From NCBI GenBank assembly GCA_013812245.1, contig JACCTS010000245.1:1-41639 (forward strand): DNA of 41,639 nucleotides, read 5' to 3'. Made by a program: the position numbers and the translations under genes. Below the pieces are notes generated by a model. That model saw nothing but the letters and a program-made list of their open reading frames with translations. It did not search any database and was not told the DNA's origin. This stretch comes from Rubrobacter sp. (GTDB taxonomy: Bacteria > Actinomycetota > Rubrobacteria > Rubrobacterales > Rubrobacteraceae). Positions 19,062 through 28,836 of the stretch are shown piece after piece (within the stretch, counting starts at the first letter, position 1; each line of letters opens with the position of its first letter).

Positions 19062-20259
19062 GATCAGACGCCGCACGCTCGCCGTGCTGGCGGTCGCTAC
19101 AGGGATCGGCAGCGTGGGTCTCGCTGCCGGTGGGACCGCAGGAGCGCTACTCGGCGCCAACCTGACCGGCACGGAGGCCGCAGCGGGTCTTCCGCTCGGG
19201 CTGCTTGTCGTGGGACAGGCAATCGCGGCGCTGGTCGTCTCCCGGCGAACGCGCCATGCGGGGCGTGGCCGGAGCTTGATCCTCGGCTACGTACTGGGCG
19301 CGCTCGGGGCCGCGCTGGTGATCTTCGCAGCCGTGAGCAGCAATTTCGTTACGCTTCTGGCAGGCTCCATCGTGCTTGGGGCGGGCAACGCCGCCATCTT
19401 TCTCACGCGCTACGCGGCTGGTGAGTTGGGTGGTGAGGCCGCGCGTGGGCGCTCGCTCGGGGTTGTGTTGTTCGCCACGGCTTTCGGCGCGATCCTGAGC
19501 CCGAACCTGCTGGGTCCGGGCGGGGAAGTGGCAAGGATGCTCGGCCTCCCGCCGCTGACGGGGCTCTACCTGCTCGCCATCCTGTCCTTCGTGATCTCCG
19601 CCATCCTCCTCGCCGCCATCTCCTACCCCGGCGTTCCGTACCTCGGACAAGGGGCCGCGCTACTCGGACCCCGCGAGATGACCAGGTCCACGCCACAACA
19701 GGCGATTTCGAGCCGCGGCATCTGGCCAGCGCGGGTTGCCCTCGTGGTTCTGGGGGCGACGAACCTCGTCATGGTGTCGGTGATGGCCGTCGCGCCCGTT
19801 CACCTGAGCACCCACGGCCACAGCCTCGACCTGGTTGGGATTGTGATCGGTGTTCACGTCGCTGGTATGTTCGTGCCTTCGCCGGTGTCGGGCCGGATCG
19901 CGGATCGAATCGGCGGCGTGCCCATCGCCGCGCTGGGTATCCTGCTTCTCGTCGTGACCGGCATCGCGGGAGCGCTCGTGAATCAGGATAGCGTGGCCTG
20001 GATCATCGTGGTCCTGGCGGTACTCGGCATCGGATGGAACCTCGGGATCGTGGGCGGGAGCATGCTACTCGCCGCTTCAGTACCGCCGGATCTGCGTCCG
20101 CGCACAGAGGGTCTCGGCGAGGTGGCGATGGGCGTCGCGGCGGGCGTGGGAGCCCCTATCGCGGGGATGGTCGTCTCTATCGGCAGCCTGTCAACCCTCC
20201 TGCTGTCCGGAGCAGGCGTTGCGGCGCTTACCTTCGTGTTCCTTCGGCCCAAAGGGTGA
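18991..20259 (+). CDS. MFS transporter (start uncertain)
   Basis: 12-TM-like hydrophobic pattern; GRSLILGYVLGALGAALV; GRIADRIGGVPIAALG. Confidence 0.85.
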   Translation: MRRDCGRSSLWRKQISLIKQDEAEIRRRTLAVLAVATGIGSVGLAAGGTAGALLGANLTGTEAAAGLPLGLLVVGQAIAALVVSRRTRHAGRGRSLILGYVLGALGAALVIFAAVSSNFVTLLAGSIVLGAGNAAIFLTRYAAGELGGEAARGRSLGVVLFATAFGAILSPNLLGPGGEVARMLGLPPLTGLYLLAILSFVISAILLAAISYPGVPYLGQGAALLGPREMTRSTPQQAISSRGIWPARVALVVLGATNLVMVSVMAVAPVHLSTHGHSLDLVGIVIGVHVAGMFVPSPVSGRIADRIGGVPIAALGILLLVVTGIAGALVNQDSVAWIIVVLAVLGIGWNLGIVGGSMLLAASVPPDLRPRTEGLGEVAMGVAAGVGAPIAGMVVSIGSLSTLLLSGAGVAALTFVFLRPKG

Positions 20260-20268
20260 ACGAGCGGA

Positions 20269-21165
20269 TCACGGCGGACCGTCGGGTAACAAACCGAGCG
20301 AGGATGCTGCCTCGCGCAGGTCATCGGGGATAACCGACTCGAATTCCATATCATCGCCGCTCACAGGGTGCCGGAAAGCCAGCCTCTCAGCGTGGAGCCA
20401 TAGACGTCTCCCCGCCACGGCCCTTCCGTAGATTGGATCCGCATATACCGGGTGGCCGATGGCGGAAAGGTGAACCCGGATCTGGTGCGTCCTCCCCGTC
20501 TCCAGCCGCACCCGGAGCATCGAGTATTCTCCGGCTTCCCGTAGCGTCTCGAAGTGCGTGACGGCGGGCTTCCCCACCCCCACGGCCATTAGAGTTGGGT
20601 TATCCGGGTCGCGGCCCACGGGCGAGTCCACCGTACCGGTAGCTGGAAGACCACCTCCGATAACGACTGCCCTGTAGATACGCCCGACCCGCCGCGCCGA
20701 CATCATCTCTACCAGCCCCGAGTACGCTGACTCGTTCTTCGCCGCGACCATCAGCCCCGAGGTGTCCCGGTCGAGGCGGTGGACGATGCCGGGCCGCATG
20801 GGATCATCCCCACCAGCGATACCCCGGTCGAGGAGCGCGTTCACCAGCGTCCCAGACGGGTTGCCCGCGCCTGGGTGGACGACGAGTCCGGCGGGCTTGT
20901 CTACTACGATCAGGAACTCATCCTCGAAGAGGATGGGGACAGGAATCTCCTCCGCCTGAAGGGTTTCGTCCGGAAGCTCCGCCTCGATCCGCTCGCCGCC
21001 CTGCACGCGGTGGGATGGCGATACTTCCCTTCCGTCGATCCTCAACAAACCATCCCGAATCAGGCGCTGTGCGACGCTCCGGCTTATGTCAAATCGACTG
21101 GCCGCCAGCCGATCCAGACGCTCCCCGGCGTCTTCCGGCGCGGCCAGGAACATCTCTGAGGGCAT
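20269..21165 (-). CDS. RluD-like 23S rRNA pseudouridine synthase with S4 domain
   Basis: RFDISRSVAQRLIRDGLLRIDG; PGIVHRLDRDTSGLMVAAKN; ETGRTHQIRVHLSAIGHPVYAD. Confidence 0.94.
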   Translation of the reverse strand: MPSEMFLAAPEDAGERLDRLAASRFDISRSVAQRLIRDGLLRIDGREVSPSHRVQGGERIEAELPDETLQAEEIPVPILFEDEFLIVVDKPAGLVVHPGAGNPSGTLVNALLDRGIAGGDDPMRPGIVHRLDRDTSGLMVAAKNESAYSGLVEMMSARRVGRIYRAVVIGGGLPATGTVDSPVGRDPDNPTLMAVGVGKPAVTHFETLREAGEYSMLRVRLETGRTHQIRVHLSAIGHPVYADPIYGRAVAGRRLWLHAERLAFRHPVSGDDMEFESVIPDDLREAASSLGLLPDGPP

Positions 21166-21169
21166 TGGG

Positions 21170-21467
21170 CTAGGGGATCAGGGCGGAGAGCCAGCGTCGT
21201 ATCTCACGCGGCTCCGCTCCGTGAAAGAGGACGACCTTGTCCCTGCCGGACGATCTCGACGCTCGAAGGGACGACCCCGAAAAGCCCGGCCAGGAAGCCT
21301 TCTATCTCCGCGTTGGCCCGACCACCGGTAGGCAGCGAGGCGATCCGGATCTTGAGCGCGGCATCCCCGTACGTTCCTTCGAGCGATGTGCTCCTGGCCC
21401 CCGGCGAGACCCGGAGGTTCAGCAAAGCTCCGTTCTTGCTCTCCCGGACGAACCCCTCAACCTTCAA
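21170..21467 (-). CDS. DUF167/YggU family protein with apparent frameshift near 21238-21250 (annotated frame stops at 21204)
   Basis: ORF 21204..21467 NLRVSPGARSTSLEGTYGDAALKIRIASLPTGGRANAEIEGFLAGLFGV...VEIVR; canonical tail DKVVLFHGAEPREIRRWLSALIP* is in another frame ending at 21170. Confidence 0.75.
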
Positions 21468-22558
21468 CCACGCCGGCGGAGGAAGCGGCTGGCCCGGGAG
21501 ATGCGGCCTTCCTCACCGTTGCCGGATGCGTCTTTCCTCTCGGCGTCCTCCCAAAACTCGTGGGAGCCACTATCCCGGGCGAGCGTGGCCTCGTCCTGTT
21601 CCGAGGTTCCCGGAGCCTCGGTCTCAGGAGCTTCGGTTTCCGGGGCTTCGGACACCGGCTCCTCGGCCGATGCGCTCTCTCCCGAAGAATCCTCCGCCGT
21701 CGAGGGCTCTACCTCGGGCTCCTCCACCTCGGGTTCGCTCTCAGGGGACACGTCTCCTGTCTCGGTGACCGACTCACTCCCCGGCTCCTGGTTCGTTACC
21801 GGCTCGACTTCGGATGCCTCGTCAGAGGGAGATATTCCGGCGGACGGGCTCAAATCTATGCGTTGGGTCTCCTGATCCCCGGCCTCCCCAAACGGCTCGT
21901 GTTCCTCCGTCGAATCTCCCACGGGCTCCTCAATCGGGAGTTCTTCCTGGACGCCGCTCCTCTCGGCCTCGGCGGCCAGCCGGGCTGCGGCGATGGACTC
22001 CAGGTCCACGCGCTCGCGCAACGAGGACTGTATCTCGCGGGCGGTCGCCACGTCGACGTTATCCATGACCTCCATGTAGCTCTTGAGGAGGTGCCGGAAG
22101 TCCGAAGCGAAGAGTTGCTTGGCGTTCCTCAGGGCATGGTAGGACTCCTGTATCCGCTCGACACGCTCCGCAGTGTCGGCCAGCATGCGATGGGAGCGGG
22201 CCTTCGCGTCGTTGATCGTGAGCTCCGCTTCCCGGTTCGCCGTCTGGCGCGCGCTCTCAGCTTCCCGGCTGGCCGTCTGGCGCACGCTCTCGGCCTCCTG
22301 CGTGGCGGTCCGCCGCAGGTCGTTGGCCGCCTGCTCGGCGTGGACTAGCGCGGCCCGGATGGAGCTCTCCAACTCGTCGAACTGCTCCAGGCGCGAGCGC
22401 AGGCTAGTAGACTCTTCACGAAGGCGTACGTTCTCAGAGTAGGTACGCTCGAACTCGTCGGCGACCGCGTCCAGAAAGTCGTCCACCTGGTTGGCGTCGT
22501 AGCCGCGCAGGCTGCTCTTGAACTCCTTGCGGCGAACATCCGTGGGACGTATTGCCAT
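21464..22558 (-). CDS. divIVA: DivIVA domain protein with hendecad coiled coil and acidic E/P/S/T tail
   Basis: MAIRPTDVRRKEFKSSLRGYDANQVDDFLDAVADEFERTYSEN. Confidence 0.92.
   Translation of the reverse strand: MAIRPTDVRRKEFKSSLRGYDANQVDDFLDAVADEFERTYSENVRLREESTSLRSRLEQFDELESSIRAALVHAEQAANDLRRTATQEAESVRQTASREAESARQTANREAELTINDAKARSHRMLADTAERVERIQESYHALRNAKQLFASDFRHLLKSYMEVMDNVDVATAREIQSSLRERVDLESIAAARLAAEAERSGVQEELPIEEPVGDSTEEHEPFGEAGDQETQRIDLSPSAGISPSDEASEVEPVTNQEPGSESVTETGDVSPESEPEVEEPEVEPSTAEDSSGESASAEEPVSEAPETEAPETEAPGTSEQDEATLARDSGSHEFWEDAERKDASGNGEEGRISRASRFLRRRG
22211..22309 (-). repeat. Three tandem 33-bp units encoding 11-aa repeats in DivIVA
   Basis: TATQEAESVRQ / TASREAESARQ / TANREAELTIN. 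Confidence 0.7.
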
Positions 22559-22564
22559 GCTATA

Positions 22565-22912
22565 TCACCCCGTCACTGGTCCGATGAAGTTTGCAATGAT
22601 CACGTTGTTCAGCAGGCTCCGCGCGATCGAGAGCCCTATTATGGCGATTATCGGCGAGAGGTCCAGCCCGAAGCCGCCAAGCTGCACCGGCGGGATGCGG
22701 CTCCGGATCGGCATCAGGATCGGGTCCGCCACCGCCCGCACCGCGTCGTAGACGGCCTGGAAGAAGGCGCTCGACGGATAGCCCGGCAGCCAGTTGATCA
22801 CGATGTTCGCCAGTATGAAACCGAAGAGTATGTAGAACGCGTAATCCACGATTCCCGAGAGCAACGCGGCCACGGAGAACCCGAAAACCTGCACGAGCCC
22901 CAGCATCTCCAT
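22565..22912 (-). CDS. YggT family membrane protein
   Basis: VDYAFYILFGFILANIVINWLPGYPSSAFFQAVYDAVRAVADPILMPIRSRIPPVQLGGFGLDLSPIIAIIGL. Confidence 0.9.
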   Translation of the reverse strand: MEMLGLVQVFGFSVAALLSGIVDYAFYILFGFILANIVINWLPGYPSSAFFQAVYDAVRAVADPILMPIRSRIPPVQLGGFGLDLSPIIAIIGLSIARSLLNNVIIANFIGPVTG

Positions 22913-23712
22913 CACCGTCCCAACCCCCGCGCCTGCTCCGCCGCCGCCGCGATACCATCGTAGACGGCGCCGACGAACCCGGCTTTCTCCATCGCCACGA
23001 ACGCCGCCGCCGTGGTGCCGCCCGGCGTCATCACCTCGTCGCGCACCTGGTGGGCGCTGCGCTCCTCGAGCAACACCGCCGTGCCACCGATGGTTCCGAC
23101 GACCAGCCTCTTGGCCACGTCCCGCGGGATGCCCTCCCGAACACCAGCCTGTATCAGGGCGTCGGCGAACAAGGCCACGTAGGCCGGCCCAGATCCGTGC
23201 AGCGCCGTCGCCGCGTCGAAAAGGCGTTCTGGTAACTCCATAACGTCCCCGACGGAGCGGAAAATCTCCATGACCGTCGGCAGCATCTCGCGTCCCGGCC
23301 CGTTTGAGGTGACAACGGCGGATCCCAGGCCCACCGACGCGCACACGTTAGGCATGACCCGCAGAACCGGTGTTCCTTCCGGCAGCCCCTTCTCGATGGC
23401 GGATATGGTCACGCCGGCGGCCACGCTCGTCACCGCCTTCTCCGTGCCTTCCAGTACCGGGGCTATCTCTGCCAGGACGGTTCCCACGTCCCAGGGCTTC
23501 ACGGCCATTATGAGGAGATCGCTGTGCTCGGCCAGCTCACGGTTGGAGGGCGTGACCCACACGCCGTGTTGCTCGGCGTATGGCGTGAGGTACTCGAGGT
23601 GAACGTCGCTGGCGCCAATCTCGAAAGAGTCTGCCCCGGCGAGCCGGACCAGGAGCGAACCGCCGATCTTGCCGGCCCCGATTATGCCTACCCTCGTCAA
23701 TTTCCCCCTCAC
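22912..23712 (-). CDS. proC: Pyrroline-5-carboxylate reductase
   Basis: VGIIGAGKIGGSLL; VLRVMPNVCASVG; LHGSGPAYVALFADALIQAGV; MTPGGTTAAA. Confidence 0.94.
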   Translation of the reverse strand: MRGKLTRVGIIGAGKIGGSLLVRLAGADSFEIGASDVHLEYLTPYAEQHGVWVTPSNRELAEHSDLLIMAVKPWDVGTVLAEIAPVLEGTEKAVTSVAAGVTISAIEKGLPEGTPVLRVMPNVCASVGLGSAVVTSNGPGREMLPTVMEIFRSVGDVMELPERLFDAATALHGSGPAYVALFADALIQAGVREGIPRDVAKRLVVGTIGGTAVLLEERSAHQVRDEVMTPGGTTAAAFVAMEKAGFVGAVYDGIAAAAEQARGLGR

Positions 23713-23734
23713 GGTCCTTACAGGCCCTGCAGGA

Positions 23735-24304
23735 TTAGAGCTGGTTGAAGAAGGCCCTCTCGGCCAGCCGCTTGCGCTCCTCGGCGCTGACCTCGACGTT
23801 GCGCGGGGTCAGCAGGAACACCCGGTTGGCGACGGTCTGGATGTTTCCGTCGAGGGCGTAGGTAAGGCCCGAGCAGAAATCCACCATCCTGCGCGACAGC
23901 TCGGCGTCCACGCTCTGGAGGTTGAGGATGACCGGCTGCTGGCGCTTGAAGCGGTCGGCGAGGGCCTGGGCATCGTTGAAGCTTGCGGGCTCGACCACGC
24001 TCACACGGGTCGGGCGCTGATCCGGAACGGCGCGCAGGTGCGGCGGATTCTGGCCGCCCGCGTACCGCTCGTTCCGGTTCGACCCCTCGCTGCCAAAGAG
24101 GTCCCCGAGGGACGTGCCGAAAGCCGAGGAGCGCTCGGTGCGCCCGAGCCGCCGTACGGCAGGGCCTACTTCTTCCTCGGCAGAGCCTTGGGCGTAAGCG
24201 CCTTTGCCGTACAAAGCCTCTTCCTCCTCGTCCTCGTAATAATCATCTTCCGCGCCGAACCCGAACCACGCCGCGATCCGATCCATACGATCCCTAACTC
24301 CCAT
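23735..24304 (-). CDS. sepF: Cell division protein SepF
   Basis: VVEPASFNDAQALADRFKRQQPVILNLQSVDAELSRRMVDFCSGLTYALDGNIQTVANRVFLLTPRNVEVS. Confidence 0.95.
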   Translation of the reverse strand: MGVRDRMDRIAAWFGFGAEDDYYEDEEEEALYGKGAYAQGSAEEEVGPAVRRLGRTERSSAFGTSLGDLFGSEGSNRNERYAGGQNPPHLRAVPDQRPTRVSVVEPASFNDAQALADRFKRQQPVILNLQSVDAELSRRMVDFCSGLTYALDGNIQTVANRVFLLTPRNVEVSAEERKRLAERAFFNQL

Positions 24305-24313
24305 CCTGCCTCC

Positions 24314-25021
24314 TCACGGGCCGTCACCCCCGATGATGGTCCGTCCTATTCTGACCAGAGTGGCCCCTTCTTCGACCGCCACAGCGTAGTCGTTGCTCAT
24401 GCCCATGGAGAGCTCCGATAGCTCGAAATGGGGACTCCAGCTTCCGCGTAGCCTATCACGGATCGCTCGAAGCTTCGCGAAAACATAACGCACATTCTCC
24501 GCTCGTTCAACCGCTGGCGCAAGCGTCATGAAGCCCCGCGCCCGCACCTGCCCTTCCGTACCGGCGACAGCCTCCAGGATGCGTTCGACCTCTCCTTCCA
24601 ATACGCCATACTTGGACTCCTCGCCGCTGACGTTGACCTGGATCAGCGCCTCAACTCCCCGCTCGGAAGCCCGCCTCCCAAGCTCATCGACGAGCCGCAC
24701 CGAGTCCACCGAGTGTATGAGCGAGACCCGCGGCACGACTTCCCTGGCCTTGCGCCGCTGCAGGTGACCGATGAAGTGCCACTCGAAAATGTTCCCGAAA
24801 ACGTCTTGCTTGGAGATGAGATCCTGCGCCCGATTCTCCCCAAGGAGGTCTACGCCCACCGCCGCGAGAGCCCGGATCTGCTCCGCTTCGTAGTACTTGC
24901 TCGCCACCAGGATGCGCGTCTCGCCTGGCCTGCGCCCGCTCCGCTCGAGCGCCGCGGCCACGTTCTCTCTTACGGCCGCGAGGCGGTTCCGAACCTGCGC
25001 CTCTAATTTCTCATCGGTCAT
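24314..25021 (-). CDS. YggS family PLP-binding protein
   Basis: ILVASKYYEAEQIRALAAVGVDLLGENRAQDLISK; WHFIGHLQRRK; ELSMGMSNDYAVAVEEGATLVRIG. Confidence 0.94.
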   Translation of the reverse strand: MTDEKLEAQVRNRLAAVRENVAAALERSGRRPGETRILVASKYYEAEQIRALAAVGVDLLGENRAQDLISKQDVFGNIFEWHFIGHLQRRKAREVVPRVSLIHSVDSVRLVDELGRRASERGVEALIQVNVSGEESKYGVLEGEVERILEAVAGTEGQVRARGFMTLAPAVERAENVRYVFAKLRAIRDRLRGSWSPHFELSELSMGMSNDYAVAVEEGATLVRIGRTIIGGDGP

Positions 25022-25024
25022 CTA

Positions 25025-25786
25025 TCACACCGGCTTTCGCGCCACGGCCGCAAGGTTCCGGCCCGTCAGCGGCCCCTGCTTGCGATGCGAGTAGAAGAGA
25101 TCCGGCCTGCACCCGCTGCACAGCCCGAGATCGTAGACCTTCTCGACCCCGGCCTCCGACAGGTTCACCTTGATCGCCGCGGGCAGCGAAAGATAGCGGC
25201 CGGAAACCACACCTTCGCCATACCGCCCGGCGAACGTACGCGCCAACTCTTCCGAGACCTCATAACAACAACCGCGAATACACGGCCCTATGTACGCCGT
25301 GGGAGAAGGGTCCACCATCTTCCACGCGGCCTTCGCGGATACCCCGGCGAGCGTCCCGCGCCACCCGGAGTGGACCATGCCAACTTCCTGCTCCCCAACG
25401 AGCGTCACCGGCACGCAATCGGCAACGGCGACCACCAGCGAGAATCCCGTTCTATCCGTGACCAGCGCGTCGGCTTCACCGGCGAACCCGGCCTCTGACA
25501 CCCGAACAACCTCGTCACCCGCGACCTGCTTCACCCAGGCTGATGGACGGCCATCCATCGCCTCTTGAATCCGCCGCAGGTTCTCGGTCACCGCAGCTTC
25601 GCCGTAGCCGACCACCTTCGACACGTTGAGGCTATCGTAAGGGGGATCCGAGACGCCGCCGAGGCGGGTGAAGAACCAGACCTTCGCGCGCTCGTGTTCT
25701 GGCTCAGGAGATACGAAAACGGCGCCCCCGGCTGCAGTGTGTGTCGCAGCGGGGGCGCCGTCGATGCGGATGAAGTCCTGGCGCAC
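25025..25786 (-). CDS. PgeF/YfiH multicopper polyphenol oxidase (laccase) domain protein
   Basis: FFTRLGGVSDPPYDSLNVSKVVGYGEAAVTENLRRI; VMVADCVPVTL-type VVAVADCVPVTL; VHSGWRGTLAGV; IGPCIRGCCYEV. Confidence 0.93.
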   Translation of the reverse strand: MRQDFIRIDGAPAATHTAAGGAVFVSPEPEHERAKVWFFTRLGGVSDPPYDSLNVSKVVGYGEAAVTENLRRIQEAMDGRPSAWVKQVAGDEVVRVSEAGFAGEADALVTDRTGFSLVVAVADCVPVTLVGEQEVGMVHSGWRGTLAGVSAKAAWKMVDPSPTAYIGPCIRGCCYEVSEELARTFAGRYGEGVVSGRYLSLPAAIKVNLSEAGVEKVYDLGLCSGCRPDLFYSHRKQGPLTGRNLAAVARKPV

Positions 25787-25801
25787 GCCTTCCGTAAAAG
25801 G

Positions 25802-26941
25802 CTATCGGCGCCGGAGGAAAGCCGGGATGTCGAGCACATCGCCATCTTGGGCAGGGGCAGCAGCGGCAACCTCGTCTTCCTGAGTATCCGTGACCGTCCC
25901 CGTCCGCTCTGCCCGGCGCTGGTTGGCGAGACGCTGGTCGAAGCCCGTGGCGATAACGGTGACGCTCACCCGGTCCCCGAAGGCCTCGTCCACCACGGCG
26001 CCGAAGATCAGGTTCGCATCCTGGTGGGCGGCGTTGTGGACGATCTCCGCCGCCTCGTTCACTTCGAAGAGCCCGAGGTCCTGCCCGCCGGTGATGTTCA
26101 GGATGATTCCGGTCGCCCCCTCGATGCTCGCCTCTAGCAAGGGACTCGAGATGGCCTGTTTCGCCGCCTCGGATCCCCGGCTCTCGCTGCTCGACTCCCC
26201 GATGCCCATGAGCGCCGAGCCGGAGTCGGACATGATCGTACGCACGTCCGCGAAGTCCAGGTTGATGAGCCCCGGCACCGTGATGAGGTCCGTGATCCCC
26301 TGCACACCCTTCCTGAGCACGTCGTCCGCCATCTTGAAAGCGTCCATCATGGAGGTTCGCTTCTCGGCCACCTGCAAGAGACGGTCGTTCGGGATGATTA
26401 TGAGCGCGTCCACGTTCTCCTTGAGGCGCTTGATGCCATCCTCGGCATATGTCGAACGCCGCCTGCCCTCGAAGGCGAACGGGCGGGTGACGACGCCCAC
26501 CGTGAGCGCCCCGGCCTCCCGTGCGATCTTGGCGACCACCGGTGCGGCCCCCGTGCCCGTGCCGCCGCCCTTGCCCGCGGTGACGAACACCATGTCCGCG
26601 CCCCGAATGGCCTCTTCGATCTCCGCCTTGTTCTCCTCGGCGGCCTCCATCCCGATCTTGGGATCAGCGCCAGCCCCCAGGCCGCGCGTGAGCTTGTCCC
26701 CGATGTGGATCTTCTGGTCCGCGTCCGTCATCTGCAACGCCTGGGCATCGGTGTTCACCGCGATGAACTCGACCCCCTGCAGGCCTGAGTTGATCATGCG
26801 GTTCACGGCGTTTGTCCCGCCTCCACCTATCCCCACAACCTTTATTACCGCTAGATAGTTCGTCCCTGCATCCAACATAACTCCATAGCCCTCCGTCGCC
26901 CGTTCTCCCATTCCGACCCGGTTCATACGCCCCGGAACCAA
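25802..26941 (-). CDS. ftsZ: Cell division protein FtsZ (N-terminal start uncertain)
   Basis: [33 protein letters not shown]-terminal peptide [10 protein letters not shown]. Confidence 0.97.
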   Translation of the reverse strand: MVPGRMNRVGMGERATEGYGVMLDAGTNYLAVIKVVGIGGGGTNAVNRMINSGLQGVEFIAVNTDAQALQMTDADQKIHIGDKLTRGLGAGADPKIGMEAAEENKAEIEEAIRGADMVFVTAGKGGGTGTGAAPVVAKIAREAGALTVGVVTRPFAFEGRRRSTYAEDGIKRLKENVDALIIIPNDRLLQVAEKRTSMMDAFKMADDVLRKGVQGITDLITVPGLINLDFADVRTIMSDSGSALMGIGESSSESRGSEAAKQAISSPLLEASIEGATGIILNITGGQDLGLFEVNEAAEIVHNAAHQDANLIFGAVVDEAFGDRVSVTVIATGFDQRLANQRRAERTGTVTDTQEDEVAAAAPAQDGDVLDIPAFLRRR

Positions 26942-28125
26942 CTCTTGACCGCCGATACTATGCTACCAAAGCTGGTGACCCTTGCACCTTTACCTTTCGG
27001 TCTAACGTCACTGTTTTGCGCGGAGAAGTATAGCAGACCTACAGCCGTCGCATACTGAGGTTTCTGTACAGGTTTAAGGTCACCCTTCACCCGGCGCGGT
27101 ATGGCTGTGCGGGTTCGCATCCCGAGCACGTCCTCCGCGAGTTCGGCCATCCCGTTGAGCAGAGAGCCCCCGCCGGTAAGGACGACGCCCCCTGGCAGCA
27201 TGTTGAGGACGCGCGCTTGATCCAGGGACTCGCGGGCGTATTCCAGGACCTCCTGAGCGCGGTACTCCAGGATCTGGCTCATAAAGTGCGCGTTGTAGTG
27301 GCGCTCGTCGAGCTTCACGGCGGCCACCGAATCCACCGAATCGGAGAGCACGCTACCGTAGCGGATTTTGAGTTCCTCAGCGGCGTCGAAAGGGACCTTC
27401 AGGCCGTAGGCGAGGTCGGAGGAGAAGCTCTCTCCGCCGATCGGTATAACAGCGGTGTGGGTAAGGGCGCCTTTCTTGAAGGTGGCGATGTCCGTGGTGC
27501 CGCCACCGACGTCCAACAGGGCTACGCCGTCCTCGCGGTCGGACTCCAGCAGGCACGCCTCGGCGGAGGCCAGCGGTTCGAGCACCACCCGCGAGACTTC
27601 AACGCCGCAATCCTCCACGGCGTAGAGCAGGTTCTGGATGCTGGAGAGCGCGCCGCTCACGACGTGGGCCCGCATCGTCACCTTGCGGGCGGCGAGACCG
27701 ACGGGCTGCTTGACGCCCTCGGAGCCGTCCAGCACGTAACTGCGGGGGACAACGTGCAAAATGCGCTCGTCTTCGTCCAGATGGAACTGGCGCGCTTCTC
27801 CTTCCAGCTTTTTCACGAAGCGCTCCGTCACCTCGAGGTTCTTGGCGCGGTTGAGCAGCGTGACCTCGGTGTTGAAGGAAGAGATGTGGCTCCCGGCGAT
27901 GCCGACGCTGATGGAACCACCGCGCACTCCGCACGCCTCCAGGGCTTCGGCGATGGACTCTGCGGCCAGTTCGCGGTCCACCACGACACCCCGCTTGAGC
28001 CCGTGGCTCGGCGCCTCTCCGACGGAGAGCACTTCTGCCCAGCCCCGCCGGCTGTCCACCCGGCCTGCGATGGCCACGATCTTGGTAGTGCCGACGTCTA
28101 TCCCGTAGACCAGCGACTGCGCCAT
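26923..28125 (-). CDS. ftsA: Cell division protein FtsA
   Basis: [34 protein letters not shown]-terminal amphipathic [13 protein letters not shown]. Confidence 0.93.
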   Translation of the reverse strand: MAQSLVYGIDVGTTKIVAIAGRVDSRRGWAEVLSVGEAPSHGLKRGVVVDRELAAESIAEALEACGVRGGSISVGIAGSHISSFNTEVTLLNRAKNLEVTERFVKKLEGEARQFHLDEDERILHVVPRSYVLDGSEGVKQPVGLAARKVTMRAHVVSGALSSIQNLLYAVEDCGVEVSRVVLEPLASAEACLLESDREDGVALLDVGGGTTDIATFKKGALTHTAVIPIGGESFSSDLAYGLKVPFDAAEELKIRYGSVLSDSVDSVAAVKLDERHYNAHFMSQILEYRAQEVLEYARESLDQARVLNMLPGGVVLTGGGSLLNGMAELAEDVLGMRTRTAIPRRVKGDLKPVQKPQYATAVGLLYFSAQNSDVRPKGKGARVTSFGSIVSAVKSWFRGV

Positions 28126-28128
28126 GGA

Positions 28129-28833
28129 CTAACCGATCCTGCTTCCTTCCGGGACTCCGGCCCGGAAGCCTTCGGTCTCCCCCGCGCCGACCACGACTCT
28201 CCCGGCGGTGCGGAGGTCGAAACGCGGCGCCGCGGGGTTCTGGGACATGATCGCCGGAAGAGGCTTTGCCTGAGCCTCGCCGATGCTCCCGGCGAAGATC
28301 ACGGGCCGCCCCTCCACTGTGGCCTCGACGCCACCCACGCCGACGCCGTCAACCGACTCCAGCGTGACCCCATTGCCCTCAAGGACCCTCCCAGCCCTCA
28401 AAATTCCCTCCAGCCGATCCTCGTCCATGTCGACCCGCTCCAGGCTCGCTCCCCCGAGCCCCGGAAGCTCCGTCCCGTCCGCCGCGAAGACCTCCCTGTG
28501 TCCATCGATTTCGGCGTCCAATACGGCTTTCCGTTCCTCAACCTCGACTGCAACTATACCTGAACCCCAATTTTTCCGCACCTCTACACTCTCAACCCAA
28601 AGGTTAGACTCTATTTTTCTCTTCAACATTACGGTATTGAGGGTGAGCAGACTCGCACGGTCCGGTACGGCATCCCAGGCTTCGGATTCGGGAAACATGC
28701 GGGCTCCCTTGACCTCTATTCCGGTTACGGGGTAGAGCAAGTAGGAGACCATGTAGATGGCAGCGGCGGTGAGGGCGGCGACGGCTGCGGCGATGCAGAG
28801 GGAAGGCAGGATCTCTTTTGTCAAGGTTCGCAA
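28129..28833 (-). CDS. ftsQ: FtsQ/DivIB with POTRA domain
   Basis: Single N-terminal TM then VTGIEVKGARMFPESE...IESNLWVESVEVRKNWGSGIVAVEVEERKAV. Confidence 0.85.
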   Translation of the reverse strand: MRTLTKEILPSLCIAAAVAALTAAAIYMVSYLLYPVTGIEVKGARMFPESEAWDAVPDRASLLTLNTVMLKRKIESNLWVESVEVRKNWGSGIVAVEVEERKAVLDAEIDGHREVFAADGTELPGLGGASLERVDMDEDRLEGILRAGRVLEGNGVTLESVDGVGVGGVEATVEGRPVIFAGSIGEAQAKPLPAIMSQNPAAPRFDLRTAGRVVVGAGETEGFRAGVPEGSRIG

Positions 28834-28836
28834 GGC

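Noticed and set aside
21386-22348. 320-aa plus-strand ORF
   Set aside because: Antisense to DivIVA; shadow ORF from the repetitive acidic tail.
27217-28563. 448-aa plus-strand ORF
   Set aside because: Antisense to ftsA/ftsQ; no recognisable motif.
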